Source: Lentzea albidocapillata (lineage in GTDB: Bacteria; Actinomycetota; Actinomycetes; Mycobacteriales; Pseudonocardiaceae). From it: a DNA stretch of 64,000 nucleotides. A program made the position numbers and the translations under genes. The notes under the pieces are model-generated. The model ran no database searches. It saw only the letters and a program-made list of their open reading frames with translations, and was not told where the DNA came from. Shown one piece after another: positions 17,907 through 26,189 of the stretch; positions within the stretch are counted from its first letter, which is position 1, and every line of letters starts with the position of its first letter. Location: NCBI RefSeq assembly GCF_000719115.1, contig NZ_JOEA01000022.1, positions 62,001 to 126,000 of the forward strand, in the 5' to 3' direction.

Positions 17907-18941
17907 ATGAAGCGTCGCAACCTCACCGCCGCGGTGTGCCTCGCGCTCGCCGGTGCACTGACACTGTCCGCGTGCGGCGGTGGTGCCGCCGGTACCGGCG
18001 CCAGTGGCATCGGCCCGATCGGCGCCGACCACCCGCGGGCCGACTCCGACTTCTGGAACTCCTACATCAAGTACTTCCCGGACAAGGCCAAGGAACTCGG
18101 GATCAACCTGCTGAACCCGACCAACTCGCAGAACAAGGTCGAGAACCTGGTCGCCAACGCGCAGTCGCTGCAGTCGCTGGGCGCCAAGGCGATCGTGATG
18201 GCCCCGCAGGACACCGGCGCGATCGCGTCCACTTTGGACCGGCTCGACAAGGCCGGCATCCCGGTCGTCACCGTCGACACCCGTCCGGACAAGGGCAAGA
18301 CCTACATGGTCGTGCGCGCGGACAACAAGGCGTACGGCGAGAAGGCCTGCAAGTTCCTCGGCGACAAGCTGGGCGGCAAGGGCAAGGTCATCGAGTTCCA
18401 GGGCGCGTTGTCGTCGGTCAACGGCCGCGACCGCTCCGAGGCGTTCGCCGCCTGCATGAAGCAGAACTACCCCGGCATCACGGTGTTCGAGGAGCCGACC
18501 GACTGGGACGGCGCCAAGGCGTCCGCGGCTCTGCAGACCAGGCTGAACCAGCACCCGGACATCAACGGCATCTACATGCAGGCCGGTGGTGTGTTCCTCG
18601 CGCCGACGCTGCAGGTGTTGAAGCAGAAGAACCTGCTGGTCCCGCCGAGCGACCCCAAGCACGTCTTCATCGTCTCCAACGACGGCATCCCGTCGGAGCT
18701 CGAAGCCATCCGCAAGGGCGAGATCGACGCGACCGTGTCGCAGCCGGCCGACCTCTACGCGCAGTGGGCGCTCTTCTACGCGAAGGCCGCTGTCGAGGGC
18801 AAGACGTTCCAGCCCGGCCCGACCGACCACGACTCCACCATCGTCGACGTGGGCGGCGGCCGTCTTGAGGACCAGCTGCCCGCGCCGCTGATCACCAAGG
18901 AGAACGTGGACGACAAGGCGTTCTGGGGCAACCAGATCTGA
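17907..18941 (+). CDS. Sugar ABC transporter substrate-binding lipoprotein (CUT2 type)
   Basis: A 344-residue periplasmic-binding-protein-like receptor with a type II signal: MKRRNLTAAVCLALAGALTL and the lipobox Cys in LSAC. The mature part has RbsB/PBP4-type features (NLVANAQSLQSLGAKAIVMA, VVTVDTRPDKGKTY). It starts at ATG 17907, which has AAAGG upstream; an in-frame ATG at 17889 overlaps the previous stop. It should deliver L-fucose (or a related 6-deoxy sugar) to the permease encoded downstream. Confidence 0.88.
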   Translation: MKRRNLTAAVCLALAGALTLSACGGGAAGTGASGIGPIGADHPRADSDFWNSYIKYFPDKAKELGINLLNPTNSQNKVENLVANAQSLQSLGAKAIVMAPQDTGAIASTLDRLDKAGIPVVTVDTRPDKGKTYMVVRADNKAYGEKACKFLGDKLGGKGKVIEFQGALSSVNGRDRSEAFAACMKQNYPGITVFEEPTDWDGAKASAALQTRLNQHPDINGIYMQAGGVFLAPTLQVLKQKNLLVPPSDPKHVFIVSNDGIPSELEAIRKGEIDATVSQPADLYAQWALFYAKAAVEGKTFQPGPTDHDSTIVDVGGGRLEDQLPAPLITKENVDDKAFWGNQI

Positions 18942-20431
18942 TGACCGAGTACGCAGCCGTCGCGCGGGGCGTGACGAAGACGTTCGGGCGCACGCTCGCG
19001 TTGGACGACGTGAGCATCGAGATCCGGGCTGGCGAGTCGCACGCGCTCGTCGGTCGCAACGGCGCGGGCAAGTCGACGCTGGTCTCGATCCTGACCGGCA
19101 TGCAGACGCCGGACGCGGGCGAGGTCAGCTTCTTCGGCGAACCCGCGCCGCCCGTCGCCGACAGTTCGGCCTGGCGCCGGCACGTCGCCTGCGTCTACCA
19201 GAAGTCGACGGTCGTGCCGGAACTTTCGGTCGCCGAGAACCTGTTCATCAACCGGCAGGACCTCGGCGGCGGCCTGATCAGCTGGAAGAAGTTGCGTCTT
19301 CAGGCCTCGGAGCTGCTGGAGACCTACGACGTGGCGGTGAACCCCGAGTCGTTGGTGTCCACGCTGACCGTCGAGCAGCGGCAGCTGGTCGAGATCGCGC
19401 GGGCGTTGTCGATCGGCTCGCGCTTCGTGATCCTCGACGAACCGACCGCGCAGCTCGACGGCCCGGCGATCGAGCGGCTGTTCGACCGGATGAGGTCGTT
19501 GCAGGACAAGGGAGTGACGTTCCTGTTCATCTCCCACCACCTGCAGGAGGTCTACGAGGTCTGCCAGACGGTGACGGTCTACCGCGACGCGCGGCACATC
19601 GTCACCGCTCCGGTGGCCGAGATGTCGAAGCCCGACCTGATCGAGGCGATGACCGGTGAGGCCGGTGGGCTGAACGTGCCCAGCGGCGACGACAGGCCTT
19701 CTTCCCCCGAGGAAGTGCTGACCGTGTCGGCGTTGAGCGGGGACCACTTCTCGGACATCTCACTGTCCGCGAGGAAAGGCGAGGTCATCGGGCTCGCGGG
19801 CAGCGCGTCGTCCGGCAAGCACGAGTTCGCGGAGACGGTTTACGGGCTGCGCAAACCGTCTGCCGGCACGATCTCGGTGAACGGTTCGGTGGTGCGTGGA
19901 GGCGATGTTCCGGCCGCTTTGAAAGCCGGAATCGGCTGTGTGCCACGGGACCGGCACCACCAGGGGCTCGTGCTGGACCTGTCGATCGCGGAGAACGCGA
20001 CGATGAGCACCGCCGGTGCGTTCGTGTGGCCGTCGGCGCAGCGGTCGGCCGGCAGCACGGCGATCGCGTCATACGACGTCAAGGCCGCCGGTCCGGACCA
20101 GCCGGTCTCGGACCTGTCCGGCGGCAACCAGCAGAAGGTCGTGATGGCGCGGGCTCTGGCCGGCGATCCGTCCGTGCTGGTGCTGATCAACCCGACCGCG
20201 GGTGTCGACGTGAAGTCCAAGGAGTCGCTGCTCGGGGTCGTCGACGCGCAGGCGCGCCGGGGCAAGGCCGCGATCGTCGTCTCCGACGAGCTCGACGACC
20301 TGCGGGTCTGCGACCGTGTTCTGGTGCTGTTCCACGGCCAGGTCGTGCGGGAGTTCGCACGCGGCTGGCGCGATCAGGAACTCATCTCTGCGATTGAAGG
20401 ATTTGCCGAAGAAATGGACACAGCGGAATGA
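18941..20431 (+). CDS. Sugar ABC transporter ATP-binding protein with two ATPase domains
   Basis: A 496-residue RbsA/XylG-type ATPase. The N-terminal domain has Walker A VGRNGAGKSTLV, a Q-loop, and Walker B FVILDEPTAQ. The C-terminal domain has a degenerate P-loop (AGSASSGKHEF) but keeps the signature DLSGGNQQKVVMARAL. This asymmetry is normal for CUT2 ATPases. It overlaps the binding-protein stop by one base (TGATG) and the permease start by 4 bp. Confidence 0.92.
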   Translation: MTEYAAVARGVTKTFGRTLALDDVSIEIRAGESHALVGRNGAGKSTLVSILTGMQTPDAGEVSFFGEPAPPVADSSAWRRHVACVYQKSTVVPELSVAENLFINRQDLGGGLISWKKLRLQASELLETYDVAVNPESLVSTLTVEQRQLVEIARALSIGSRFVILDEPTAQLDGPAIERLFDRMRSLQDKGVTFLFISHHLQEVYEVCQTVTVYRDARHIVTAPVAEMSKPDLIEAMTGEAGGLNVPSGDDRPSSPEEVLTVSALSGDHFSDISLSARKGEVIGLAGSASSGKHEFAETVYGLRKPSAGTISVNGSVVRGGDVPAALKAGIGCVPRDRHHQGLVLDLSIAENATMSTAGAFVWPSAQRSAGSTAIASYDVKAAGPDQPVSDLSGGNQQKVVMARALAGDPSVLVLINPTAGVDVKSKESLLGVVDAQARRGKAAIVVSDELDDLRVCDRVLVLFHGQVVREFARGWRDQELISAIEGFAEEMDTAE

Positions 20432-21441
20432 CCAAGGCCATGAGTCCGCCGGTCGCGGCACCCGCGCCGGAGAAGCAGAAGCTCCGGCTGGCGCGGTACC
20501 AGGACCTCGCGCTGGTCCCGGTGATCATCCTGCTGCTGATCATCGGGGCGATCCTCTCGCCGATCTTCCTCACGCCCAACAACCTGATCGCCGTGCTGAC
20601 CCAGCAGAGCGAGCTGTCGTTGCTGGTGCTGGGCCAGGCGATGATCCTGATCGTCGGCAAGATGGACCTGTCGCTGGAGTCGACGGTCGGTCTCGCGCCC
20701 GCGCTGGCGGTCGCGTTGATCATCCCGTCCTCGGCCGGTGGGCTGGACGTCGGCTTCGCGGCGTGGCTGGCGTTGCCGCTGTGTCTGCTGATCGGCGTCG
20801 CGATCGGTGGCCTGAACGGGTTCCTGATCCTCAAGGTCGGGCTGTCCGGGTTCATGGTGACGCTGGGCATGCTGACGTTGCTGCGCGGTCTGCAGCTCGC
20901 GATCACCGAGGGCAAGTCGCTGATCGACGTGCCGGAGTCGTTCCTGTACCTGGGTTCCACGACGTGGCTCGGGCTGCCGGCGGCGGTGTGGATCTGCGTC
21001 GTCTGTTACGCGGCGGGGATCTTCGTGCTGAAGTACCTGCGCGCAGGCCGTTCGCTGTACGCGATCGGCGGCAACTCGGAGGCGGCGCGGGCCGCCGGCA
21101 TCCGGGTCGACCGCGTGGTGTGGACCGTGCTGATCATCGGTTCGGTGCTGGCCGTGATCGCGGGCATCCTGATGACCGGACGGCTCGGTTCCGTTGCCGC
21201 CACACAGGGCGAGGGCATGATCTTCCAGGTCTTCGCGGCCGCGGTGATCGGCGGAATCTCGCTGCAGGGCGGCAAGGGCACGCTGTTCGGCGCGTTGTCC
21301 GGCGTGCTGATGCTGGGGCTGGTGGAGCAGATCCTGCGGTTGCAGGGTGTTTCCGGCTTCTACATCAAGGCCTCGTATGGTGCGGTGATCATCCTGGCGC
21401 TGATCGTGACGCGATTCGCCACCGGGCAGAAACAGGAGTGA
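20428..21441 (+). CDS. Sugar ABC transporter permease (CUT2 type)
   Basis: A 337-residue RbsC-like permease with about 8-10 membrane segments and the family loop YAIGGNSEAARAAGIRVDR. It forms the channel for the sugar captured by the lipoprotein encoded upstream. Only one permease gene is present, as expected for CUT2 systems in which it acts as a homodimer. Confidence 0.92.
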   Translation: MTKAMSPPVAAPAPEKQKLRLARYQDLALVPVIILLLIIGAILSPIFLTPNNLIAVLTQQSELSLLVLGQAMILIVGKMDLSLESTVGLAPALAVALIIPSSAGGLDVGFAAWLALPLCLLIGVAIGGLNGFLILKVGLSGFMVTLGMLTLLRGLQLAITEGKSLIDVPESFLYLGSTTWLGLPAAVWICVVCYAAGIFVLKYLRAGRSLYAIGGNSEAARAAGIRVDRVVWTVLIIGSVLAVIAGILMTGRLGSVAATQGEGMIFQVFAAAVIGGISLQGGKGTLFGALSGVLMLGLVEQILRLQGVSGFYIKASYGAVIILALIVTRFATGQKQE

Positions 21442-21444
21442 GCG

Positions 21445-21756
21445 TTGGAGACCGTTGCGTTGCACACCCGGCTTCGCGAGGGACGCGAGGCCGACTACGA
21501 CCGCATCCACGCGACGATTCCCTCGGAACTGGACGAGGCGCTGCGCGCGGCCGGTGTCTCGTCGTGGCGGATCTGGCGTTCTGGGCGCGAGCTGTTCCAC
21601 CTCGTCGAGGTGGATGACTTCCACGCGATGCGCGCCTATCTGGCCGAGCACCCGGCCAACGTTCCGTGGCAGGCTCGGATGGCCGAACTGCTGGAGGTCG
21701 AGGACGACTACTCCGGCGCCGAACCCGCTGTGCGACTCGTGTGGGAGCTGCCGTGA
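21445..21756 (+). CDS. L-rhamnose/L-fucose mutarotase family protein
   Basis: A 103-residue ferredoxin-like-fold protein of the RhaM/DUF718 family, recognised by ALHTRLREGREADYDRIHA, WRIWRSGRELFHLVEV and the central His. It interconverts the anomers of L-fucose or L-rhamnose so that the dehydrogenase receives the right form. It starts at TTG 21445, 4 bp after the permease stop, and overlaps the next gene by 4 bp. Confidence 0.88.
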   Translation: METVALHTRLREGREADYDRIHATIPSELDEALRAAGVSSWRIWRSGRELFHLVEVDDFHAMRAYLAEHPANVPWQARMAELLEVEDDYSGAEPAVRLVWELP

Positions 21757-22709
21757 AGGTCGCTGTTTCTCGTCTTGGCTTCGGTGCCGCGCCGATCGGC
21801 AACCTGTACCGGGAGACGCCCGAGGCCGAGGCTGTCGGTGCGGTGGAGGCCGCATGGGCCGCCGGGGTCCGGTACTTCGACACGGCGCCGCACTACGGGC
21901 TCGGGTTGTCGGAGCGCCGGCTCGGTGCGGCGCTGGCAGGGAAACCGCGCGACGAGTACGTGATCTCCACGAAGATCGGGCGGGTGCTGGAGCCGTTCGA
22001 CGGCACCGGGTTCGATGACGAGGGCTTCGCGGTGCCGCGGACGTTCCGGCGGATTCGGGACTACTCGGCCGACGGCGTGAAGCGGTCACTCGAGTCCTCC
22101 TTGGAGCGTCTCGGGACCGACCGGGTGGAGATCGTCTACATCCACGATCCCGACGACTACTGGGATGTGGCTTTCGGTGAGGCCTATCCGGCTCTTGAGG
22201 AGCTGCGGTCGCAGGGTGTCGTGGGCGCGATCGGCGTCGGGATGAACCAGTGGGAGATGCCGGAGCGGTTCGTCCGCGAGACCGACATCGACGTGGTGAT
22301 GCTGGCCGGGCGGTACACGTTGCTGGAACAGCCCGCGTTGCCGTCGTTCCTGCCTGCCTGCGTCGAGCGCGGTGTTTCGGTGGTGGCGTGCGGGGTGTTC
22401 AACTCCGGACTGTTGTCGAAGCCCGTCGTGGCCGCCGATGCGAAGTACGACTACGAAGAGGCTCCTGCCGCCCTGGTGGCGCGGGCTCGGGCCATCGCTT
22501 CGGTCTGCGAGCGGCACGGGGTGACGTTGCCCGAGGTGGCCATCCAGTTCGCGCTCGGGCATCCCGCGGTGGTGTCGGTCGTGATCGGCTCGCGCAACGC
22601 CTCACAGATGACCTCGAACGCTCAGTACTTCTCGGCTTCGATACCCGCCGGGCTGTGGGAGGAGCTGAAGTCGTTGGGACTGCTGGATGCGGAGGTTCCG
22701 ACGCCGTGA
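21753..22709 (+). CDS. Aldo/keto reductase, probable L-fucose dehydrogenase
   Basis: A 318-residue AKR-fold enzyme of the D-threo-aldose 1-dehydrogenase (L-fucose dehydrogenase) group. Motifs: VSRLGFGAAPIGNLYRE, YFDTAPHYGLGLSERRLG with catalytic Asp and Tyr, the Lys in VISTKIGRVL, and HDPDDYWD. It would oxidise L-fucose to L-fucono-lactone with NAD(P). A GTG start at 21753 overlaps the mutarotase stop, and the lactonase gene follows with another 4-bp overlap. Confidence 0.88.
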   Translation: MKVAVSRLGFGAAPIGNLYRETPEAEAVGAVEAAWAAGVRYFDTAPHYGLGLSERRLGAALAGKPRDEYVISTKIGRVLEPFDGTGFDDEGFAVPRTFRRIRDYSADGVKRSLESSLERLGTDRVEIVYIHDPDDYWDVAFGEAYPALEELRSQGVVGAIGVGMNQWEMPERFVRETDIDVVMLAGRYTLLEQPALPSFLPACVERGVSVVACGVFNSGLLSKPVVAADAKYDYEEAPAALVARARAIASVCERHGVTLPEVAIQFALGHPAVVSVVIGSRNASQMTSNAQYFSASIPAGLWEELKSLGLLDAEVPTP

Positions 22710-23536
22710 TCGTCGACGCTCACCACCACCTGTGGGACCTGTCCGTCCGGGACCAGGGCTGGATCACCGATCCGCCGATGGGCGTGATCCGGCGGTCGTT
22801 CCTGGAGCCGGACTTCGTCGCCGCCGCACCCGAGGTCGCCACATCCGTGCTGGTGCAGACGGTGTGCGTGCCGGAGGAGACGCCGGAGTTCCTTGCGGTG
22901 GCGGCTTCTTCGGACGTCGTCGGCGCGGTGGTGGGCTGGACCGACCTGACCTCGGCTGCCGTCGGCGACTCGTTGGCCGCGTTGGTGGATGGTCCTGATG
23001 GCTCGTGGCTGCGCGGGATCCGGCACCAGGTGCAGGGAGAGCCGGACCCGGAGTGGTTGTGCCGCAAGGACGTCTGGAACGGGCTGGCAGCCGTGGGCGC
23101 TCATGGGTTGGTCTACGAACTGCTGACGTTGCCGCACCAGATGCCGGCCGCGCGCCGGACCGTGGCGGCGTTGCCGCAGGTCGAGTTCGTGGTGGACCAC
23201 TGCTCGAAGCCCGCGATCGGTTCGGATCCGGGGGAGTGGGCCGAGCTGATCCGGTCGCTGGCGGCGCACGAGAACGTGACGTGCAAGCTGTCCGGCCTGG
23301 TCACCGAGGCCGACTGGAAGTCGTGGGACGTGGCGACGCTCCGGCCGTACTTCGAGGTCGTGCTGGACGCGTTCGGGCCTGAGCGGCTGATGTTCGGCTC
23401 GGACTGGCCCGTGTGCCTGCTGGCGGCCACCTACGAGGAGTGGCTTGGCGCGGCTCGGGAGTTGGTCGCCGAGCTGTCGCCCGACGAGCAGGCCGCGATC
23501 TTCGCGGGCACTGCTCGCCGGGTCTATGCACTCTAG
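22706..23536 (+). CDS. Amidohydrolase-superfamily lactonase, probable L-fucono-1,5-lactonase
   Basis: A 276-residue TIM-barrel amidohydrolase (COG3618) with the metal motif IVDAHHHLWDL, VVDHCSKPAI, CKLSGLVTEADW and the terminal MFGSDWPVCLL. It would hydrolyse L-fuconolactone to L-fuconate, completing the chain fucose, lactone, fuconate, keto acid, diketo acid, pyruvate plus lactate. Its stop overlaps the convergent dapA-like gene by 4 bp. Confidence 0.88.
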   Translation: MIVDAHHHLWDLSVRDQGWITDPPMGVIRRSFLEPDFVAAAPEVATSVLVQTVCVPEETPEFLAVAASSDVVGAVVGWTDLTSAAVGDSLAALVDGPDGSWLRGIRHQVQGEPDPEWLCRKDVWNGLAAVGAHGLVYELLTLPHQMPAARRTVAALPQVEFVVDHCSKPAIGSDPGEWAELIRSLAAHENVTCKLSGLVTEADWKSWDVATLRPYFEVVLDAFGPERLMFGSDWPVCLLAATYEEWLGAARELVAELSPDEQAAIFAGTARRVYAL

Positions 23537-24390
23537 AAAAGCGCCTTCAGCTCGTTGATCAGCTCGGGAGTCGCCCCGGCGAGCGGTTCGCGGACCGGGC
23601 CCGCCGGCAGGCCGAGCAGGGTGAGCGCGGCCTTGACGGCGACGGCGCCGGGTTCGCGGGTCATGATCGCGGTGATCACCGGCAGCAACGCCTGGTGGCG
23701 GCGCAGGGCTTCCTTGTTGTCGCCCTCGTCGTAGGCGTCGAGCATCGCCTTGATCTCGTTGCCGACGACGTGGCCGACGGTGCTGACCGTGCCGACGCCG
23801 CCGATCGAGTACAGCGGCAGGATCAGCTCGTCGTTGCCGGAGTAGAAGTCGAGGCCGGTCTCGGCGATCACGCGCGCGGTAGCGAGCAGGTCGGCCTTGC
23901 AGTCCTTCACGCCGGCGATCCGCGGGTGTTCGGCGAGCCGGAGCAGCGTCTCGGTGTCGATCGCCGTGCCGGTGCGGCCGGGGATGTCGTAGAGCAGCGC
24001 CGGGAGCCCGGAGGCGTTCGCCACCTGCCTGAAGTGGTTCTCGACGCCTTCCTGCGTGGGCTTGCTGTAGTACGGCGTGACGACGAGCAGGCCGTCGGCG
24101 CCGTTCTCCTCGGCTTGGCGGGAGAGCTCGATGGTGTGGCGCGTGGAGTTGGTGCCGACGCCCGCGAGGATCTGCGTGCGGTCGCCGACGGCCTCCTGCA
24201 CGGCCCTGATGATCTGCGCCTTCTCGGCGTCCGTGGTGGTGGGCGCCTCGCCGGTCGTGCCGTTGACGACCAGCCCGTCCACGCCACCCTTGTCGACGAG
24301 GTGCGCCGCCAGCTCCTGCGCACCCTTGAGGTCCAGGTCACCGTCGGGGGTGAACGGGGTGACCATCGCTACCAGCACTCGTCCGAACAT
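23533..24390 (-). CDS. dapA: 4-hydroxy-tetrahydrodipicolinate synthase family (DapA)
   Basis: A 285-residue class I aldolase of the DapA/NAL family with GTTGEAPTTT, the catalytic Tyr in VTPYYSKPTQEG, the Schiff-base Lys in AGVKDCKADL and IPGRTGT. DapA condenses pyruvate with aspartate semialdehyde on the lysine pathway; the length and motifs fit a genuine DapA. Its position convergent with sugar-acid genes leaves open a keto-sugar-acid aldolase role. A LysR gene is divergent 71 bp upstream. Confidence 0.82.
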   Translation of the reverse strand: MFGRVLVAMVTPFTPDGDLDLKGAQELAAHLVDKGGVDGLVVNGTTGEAPTTTDAEKAQIIRAVQEAVGDRTQILAGVGTNSTRHTIELSRQAEENGADGLLVVTPYYSKPTQEGVENHFRQVANASGLPALLYDIPGRTGTAIDTETLLRLAEHPRIAGVKDCKADLLATARVIAETGLDFYSGNDELILPLYSIGGVGTVSTVGHVVGNEIKAMLDAYDEGDNKEALRRHQALLPVITAIMTREPGAVAVKAALTLLGLPAGPVREPLAGATPELINELKALF

Positions 24391-24461
24391 GACTCCAGCG
24401 TGACTCCAGTCTTCGCAAAGTTCCAGTTAGAAGTTCTGCCCGGAACGTTAAGCTGAGCTTT

Positions 24462-25340
24462 GTGTTGGATGTGCGAAGGCTCCGATTGCTCCACGCCCTG
24501 TCGGTCCACGGCACGGTCACCGCCGCCGCGGAGGCCCTGCACGTGACCTCTCCGGCCGTGTCCCAGCAGCTGGCCGCGCTGGAACGGGAGGCCGGCGTCG
24601 CCCTGGTCGAACGGGAGGGGCGCCGGCTCGTGCTCACCCGCGCCGGGCACGTGCTGGCGGCGCACACGCAGCTGGTTCTCGACCAGCTGGCCGCGGCGGA
24701 GGCGGACCTGGCGTCGCTGCGCACGTCCGTGTCCGGCGCCGTGCGCGTCGGAGCGTTCGTGTCGGTCGCAGCCTTGCTGCCGCGCGTGATCCAGGTACTG
24801 CGGTCGGCGCACGGGTCCGATGTGGACCTGTTCGTGCACGAGATGGAACCCGAGGCGTCACTGCCCGCGTTGCGGCGCGGGGACATCGACATCGCGGTGA
24901 TCCACTCGTACAACATCATGCCGCGCTCGCTGCCCGAGTCCTGCGAGTCGTTCGAGCTGTTCGTGGAACCGGTCAACGTGGCGCTGCCGTTGAGCGATCC
25001 GTTGGTGCAGCAGGATTCGGTGGACCTGTCCGTGCTGGCCGACCGGCCGTGGATCATGCCGCGCACCGACGCGTCGTGCCACGAGCTGACCCAGCGGGCG
25101 TGCGGTGCCGCCGGGTTCGTGCCGCGGGCGCAGGCCTACTGCGACGACTTCGGGGTGATGTGCGGGCTGGTCGAGGCCGGGCTGGGGGTCGCCCTGGTGC
25201 CGTCCGTGGCCCGGCGGCCCGGGGTGGCGTTGCGGCCGTTGAAGCAGCAGGTGTTCCGGACGGTCTCGGCCGTGGTGCGGAACCGGGCGGACGGGCAGCC
25301 TGCGGTGCGCGTGGTGCTGGAGCAGCTACGCCAGGTCTGA
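24462..25340 (+). CDS. LysR-family transcriptional regulator
   Basis: A 292-residue LTTR with helix-turn-helix HGTVTAAAEALHVTSPAVSQ and a C-terminal effector domain. It starts at GTG 24462 and diverges from dapA. Between them, GTTC-N6-GAAC at 24433-24446 may be an operator. The last 15 bp overlap the convergent FadR-type gene. It probably regulates the dapA-like gene or itself. Confidence 0.87.
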   Translation: MLDVRRLRLLHALSVHGTVTAAAEALHVTSPAVSQQLAALEREAGVALVEREGRRLVLTRAGHVLAAHTQLVLDQLAAAEADLASLRTSVSGAVRVGAFVSVAALLPRVIQVLRSAHGSDVDLFVHEMEPEASLPALRRGDIDIAVIHSYNIMPRSLPESCESFELFVEPVNVALPLSDPLVQQDSVDLSVLADRPWIMPRTDASCHELTQRACGAAGFVPRAQAYCDDFGVMCGLVEAGLGVALVPSVARRPGVALRPLKQQVFRTVSAVVRNRADGQPAVRVVLEQLRQV

Positions 25341-26000
25341 CAGCCACTGCTCGACGCCTGCCACGTGCACCGTGGACCAGCTGCGCGCGAGTTCCGGCTG
25401 GTGTGCGGCCAGCGCGTCGACGATGGCACGGTGCTCGGCCACCGTGCGGTCCACGGCGTTCGACTGGGTGATGCCGCGCCAGATGCGGACGCGAACGGTC
25501 GGGCCTGCCAGCGTGTCGAGGAGCTGGGCCAGGTAGGCGTTGCCCGAGCACTGAGCGATGGCGCGGTGGAAGTCGAGGTCGTGTTCGACCAGTTCCTCCA
25601 CGGACTTCGCGCCTTCGGCGGCGTCGCAGAGGGCGCGGAGCTTGATGATCTCTTCCGGATCGACGCGCTGGGCGGCCATGGCGGCCGCCGCGGGCTCGAG
25701 AATCCGGCGTACCTGGAGGACTTCCAGCACCGAATCTTCGCCGCGGTGCAGATCGAGCACGAAGGAAAGCGCGCCGAGCAGGTCGTCCGCGCGAAGTGAC
25801 GAGACGTACGTGCCGTCGCCCTGGCGGACGTCCAACACCCGGACGAGTGACAGTGCCTTCACGGCCTCGCGCAGCGAGTTGCGCGACAGACCGAGACGTT
25901 CTGCCAGGTCAGCCTCCCGCGGGAGGCGGTCGCCGGGCTTGAGTTCGCCCGAAACGATCATCTCCTTGACGCGCAGGATCGCATCGTCAGTGACTGCCAC
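25326..26000 (-). CDS. FadR-type GntR regulator (FCD domain)
   Basis: A 224-residue regulator with an N-terminal winged helix (MIVSGELKPGDRLPREADLA, then RLGLSRNSLREAVKAL) and a helical FCD effector domain (ICC of His and acidic residues in HDLDFHRAIAQCSGN). FCD regulators often sense sugar acids. GTG 26000 is chosen because a GAGGG site lies upstream and a palindrome at 26020-26034 would fall inside any longer coding region; in-frame starts further upstream exist. That palindrome matches the fucose-operon operator, so this is a candidate fucose repressor. Confidence 0.82.
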   Translation of the reverse strand: MAVTDDAILRVKEMIVSGELKPGDRLPREADLAERLGLSRNSLREAVKALSLVRVLDVRQGDGTYVSSLRADDLLGALSFVLDLHRGEDSVLEVLQVRRILEPAAAAMAAQRVDPEEIIKLRALCDAAEGAKSVEELVEHDLDFHRAIAQCSGNAYLAQLLDTLAGPTVRVRIWRGITQSNAVDRTVAEHRAIVDALAAHQPELARSWSTVHVAGVEQWLSDLA

Positions 26001-26019
26001 GGCACCCTCAACTCGTCGT

Positions 26020-26034
26020 AGACCTCGGATGTCT
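26020..26034. promoter_or_regulatory. Probable autoregulatory GntR operator
   Basis: AGACCTC-G-GATGTCT is a 15-bp palindrome with one mismatch, 20 bp upstream of the FadR-type gene. It shares the pattern ANACNTC-N-GATGTNT with the perfect palindrome in front of the fucose operon at 14932. Confidence 0.5.
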
Positions 26035-26161
26035 GAGGGCCAGTATGCGCCACGGGTGGTCATCTTCGTGGCATCCCGGTCTTTTTGGACCTGATTCACC
26101 AGGTGTTATGTAAGATGGTTATCTCTTAACGACGCGTGACGCGGACCTCTGTTGTGGCCAT

Positions 26162-26177
26162 AATGGTCTGGACCATT
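26162..26177. promoter_or_regulatory. DasR operator (dre) in front of nagA
   Basis: AATGGTCTGGACCATT is a 16-bp palindrome with one mismatch, matching the known dre core TGGTCTAGACCA bound by DasR in Streptomyces. It ends 12 bp before the nagA start. A dasR gene is in this window. Confidence 0.88.
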
Positions 26178-26189
26178 CAAGGAGGGATC

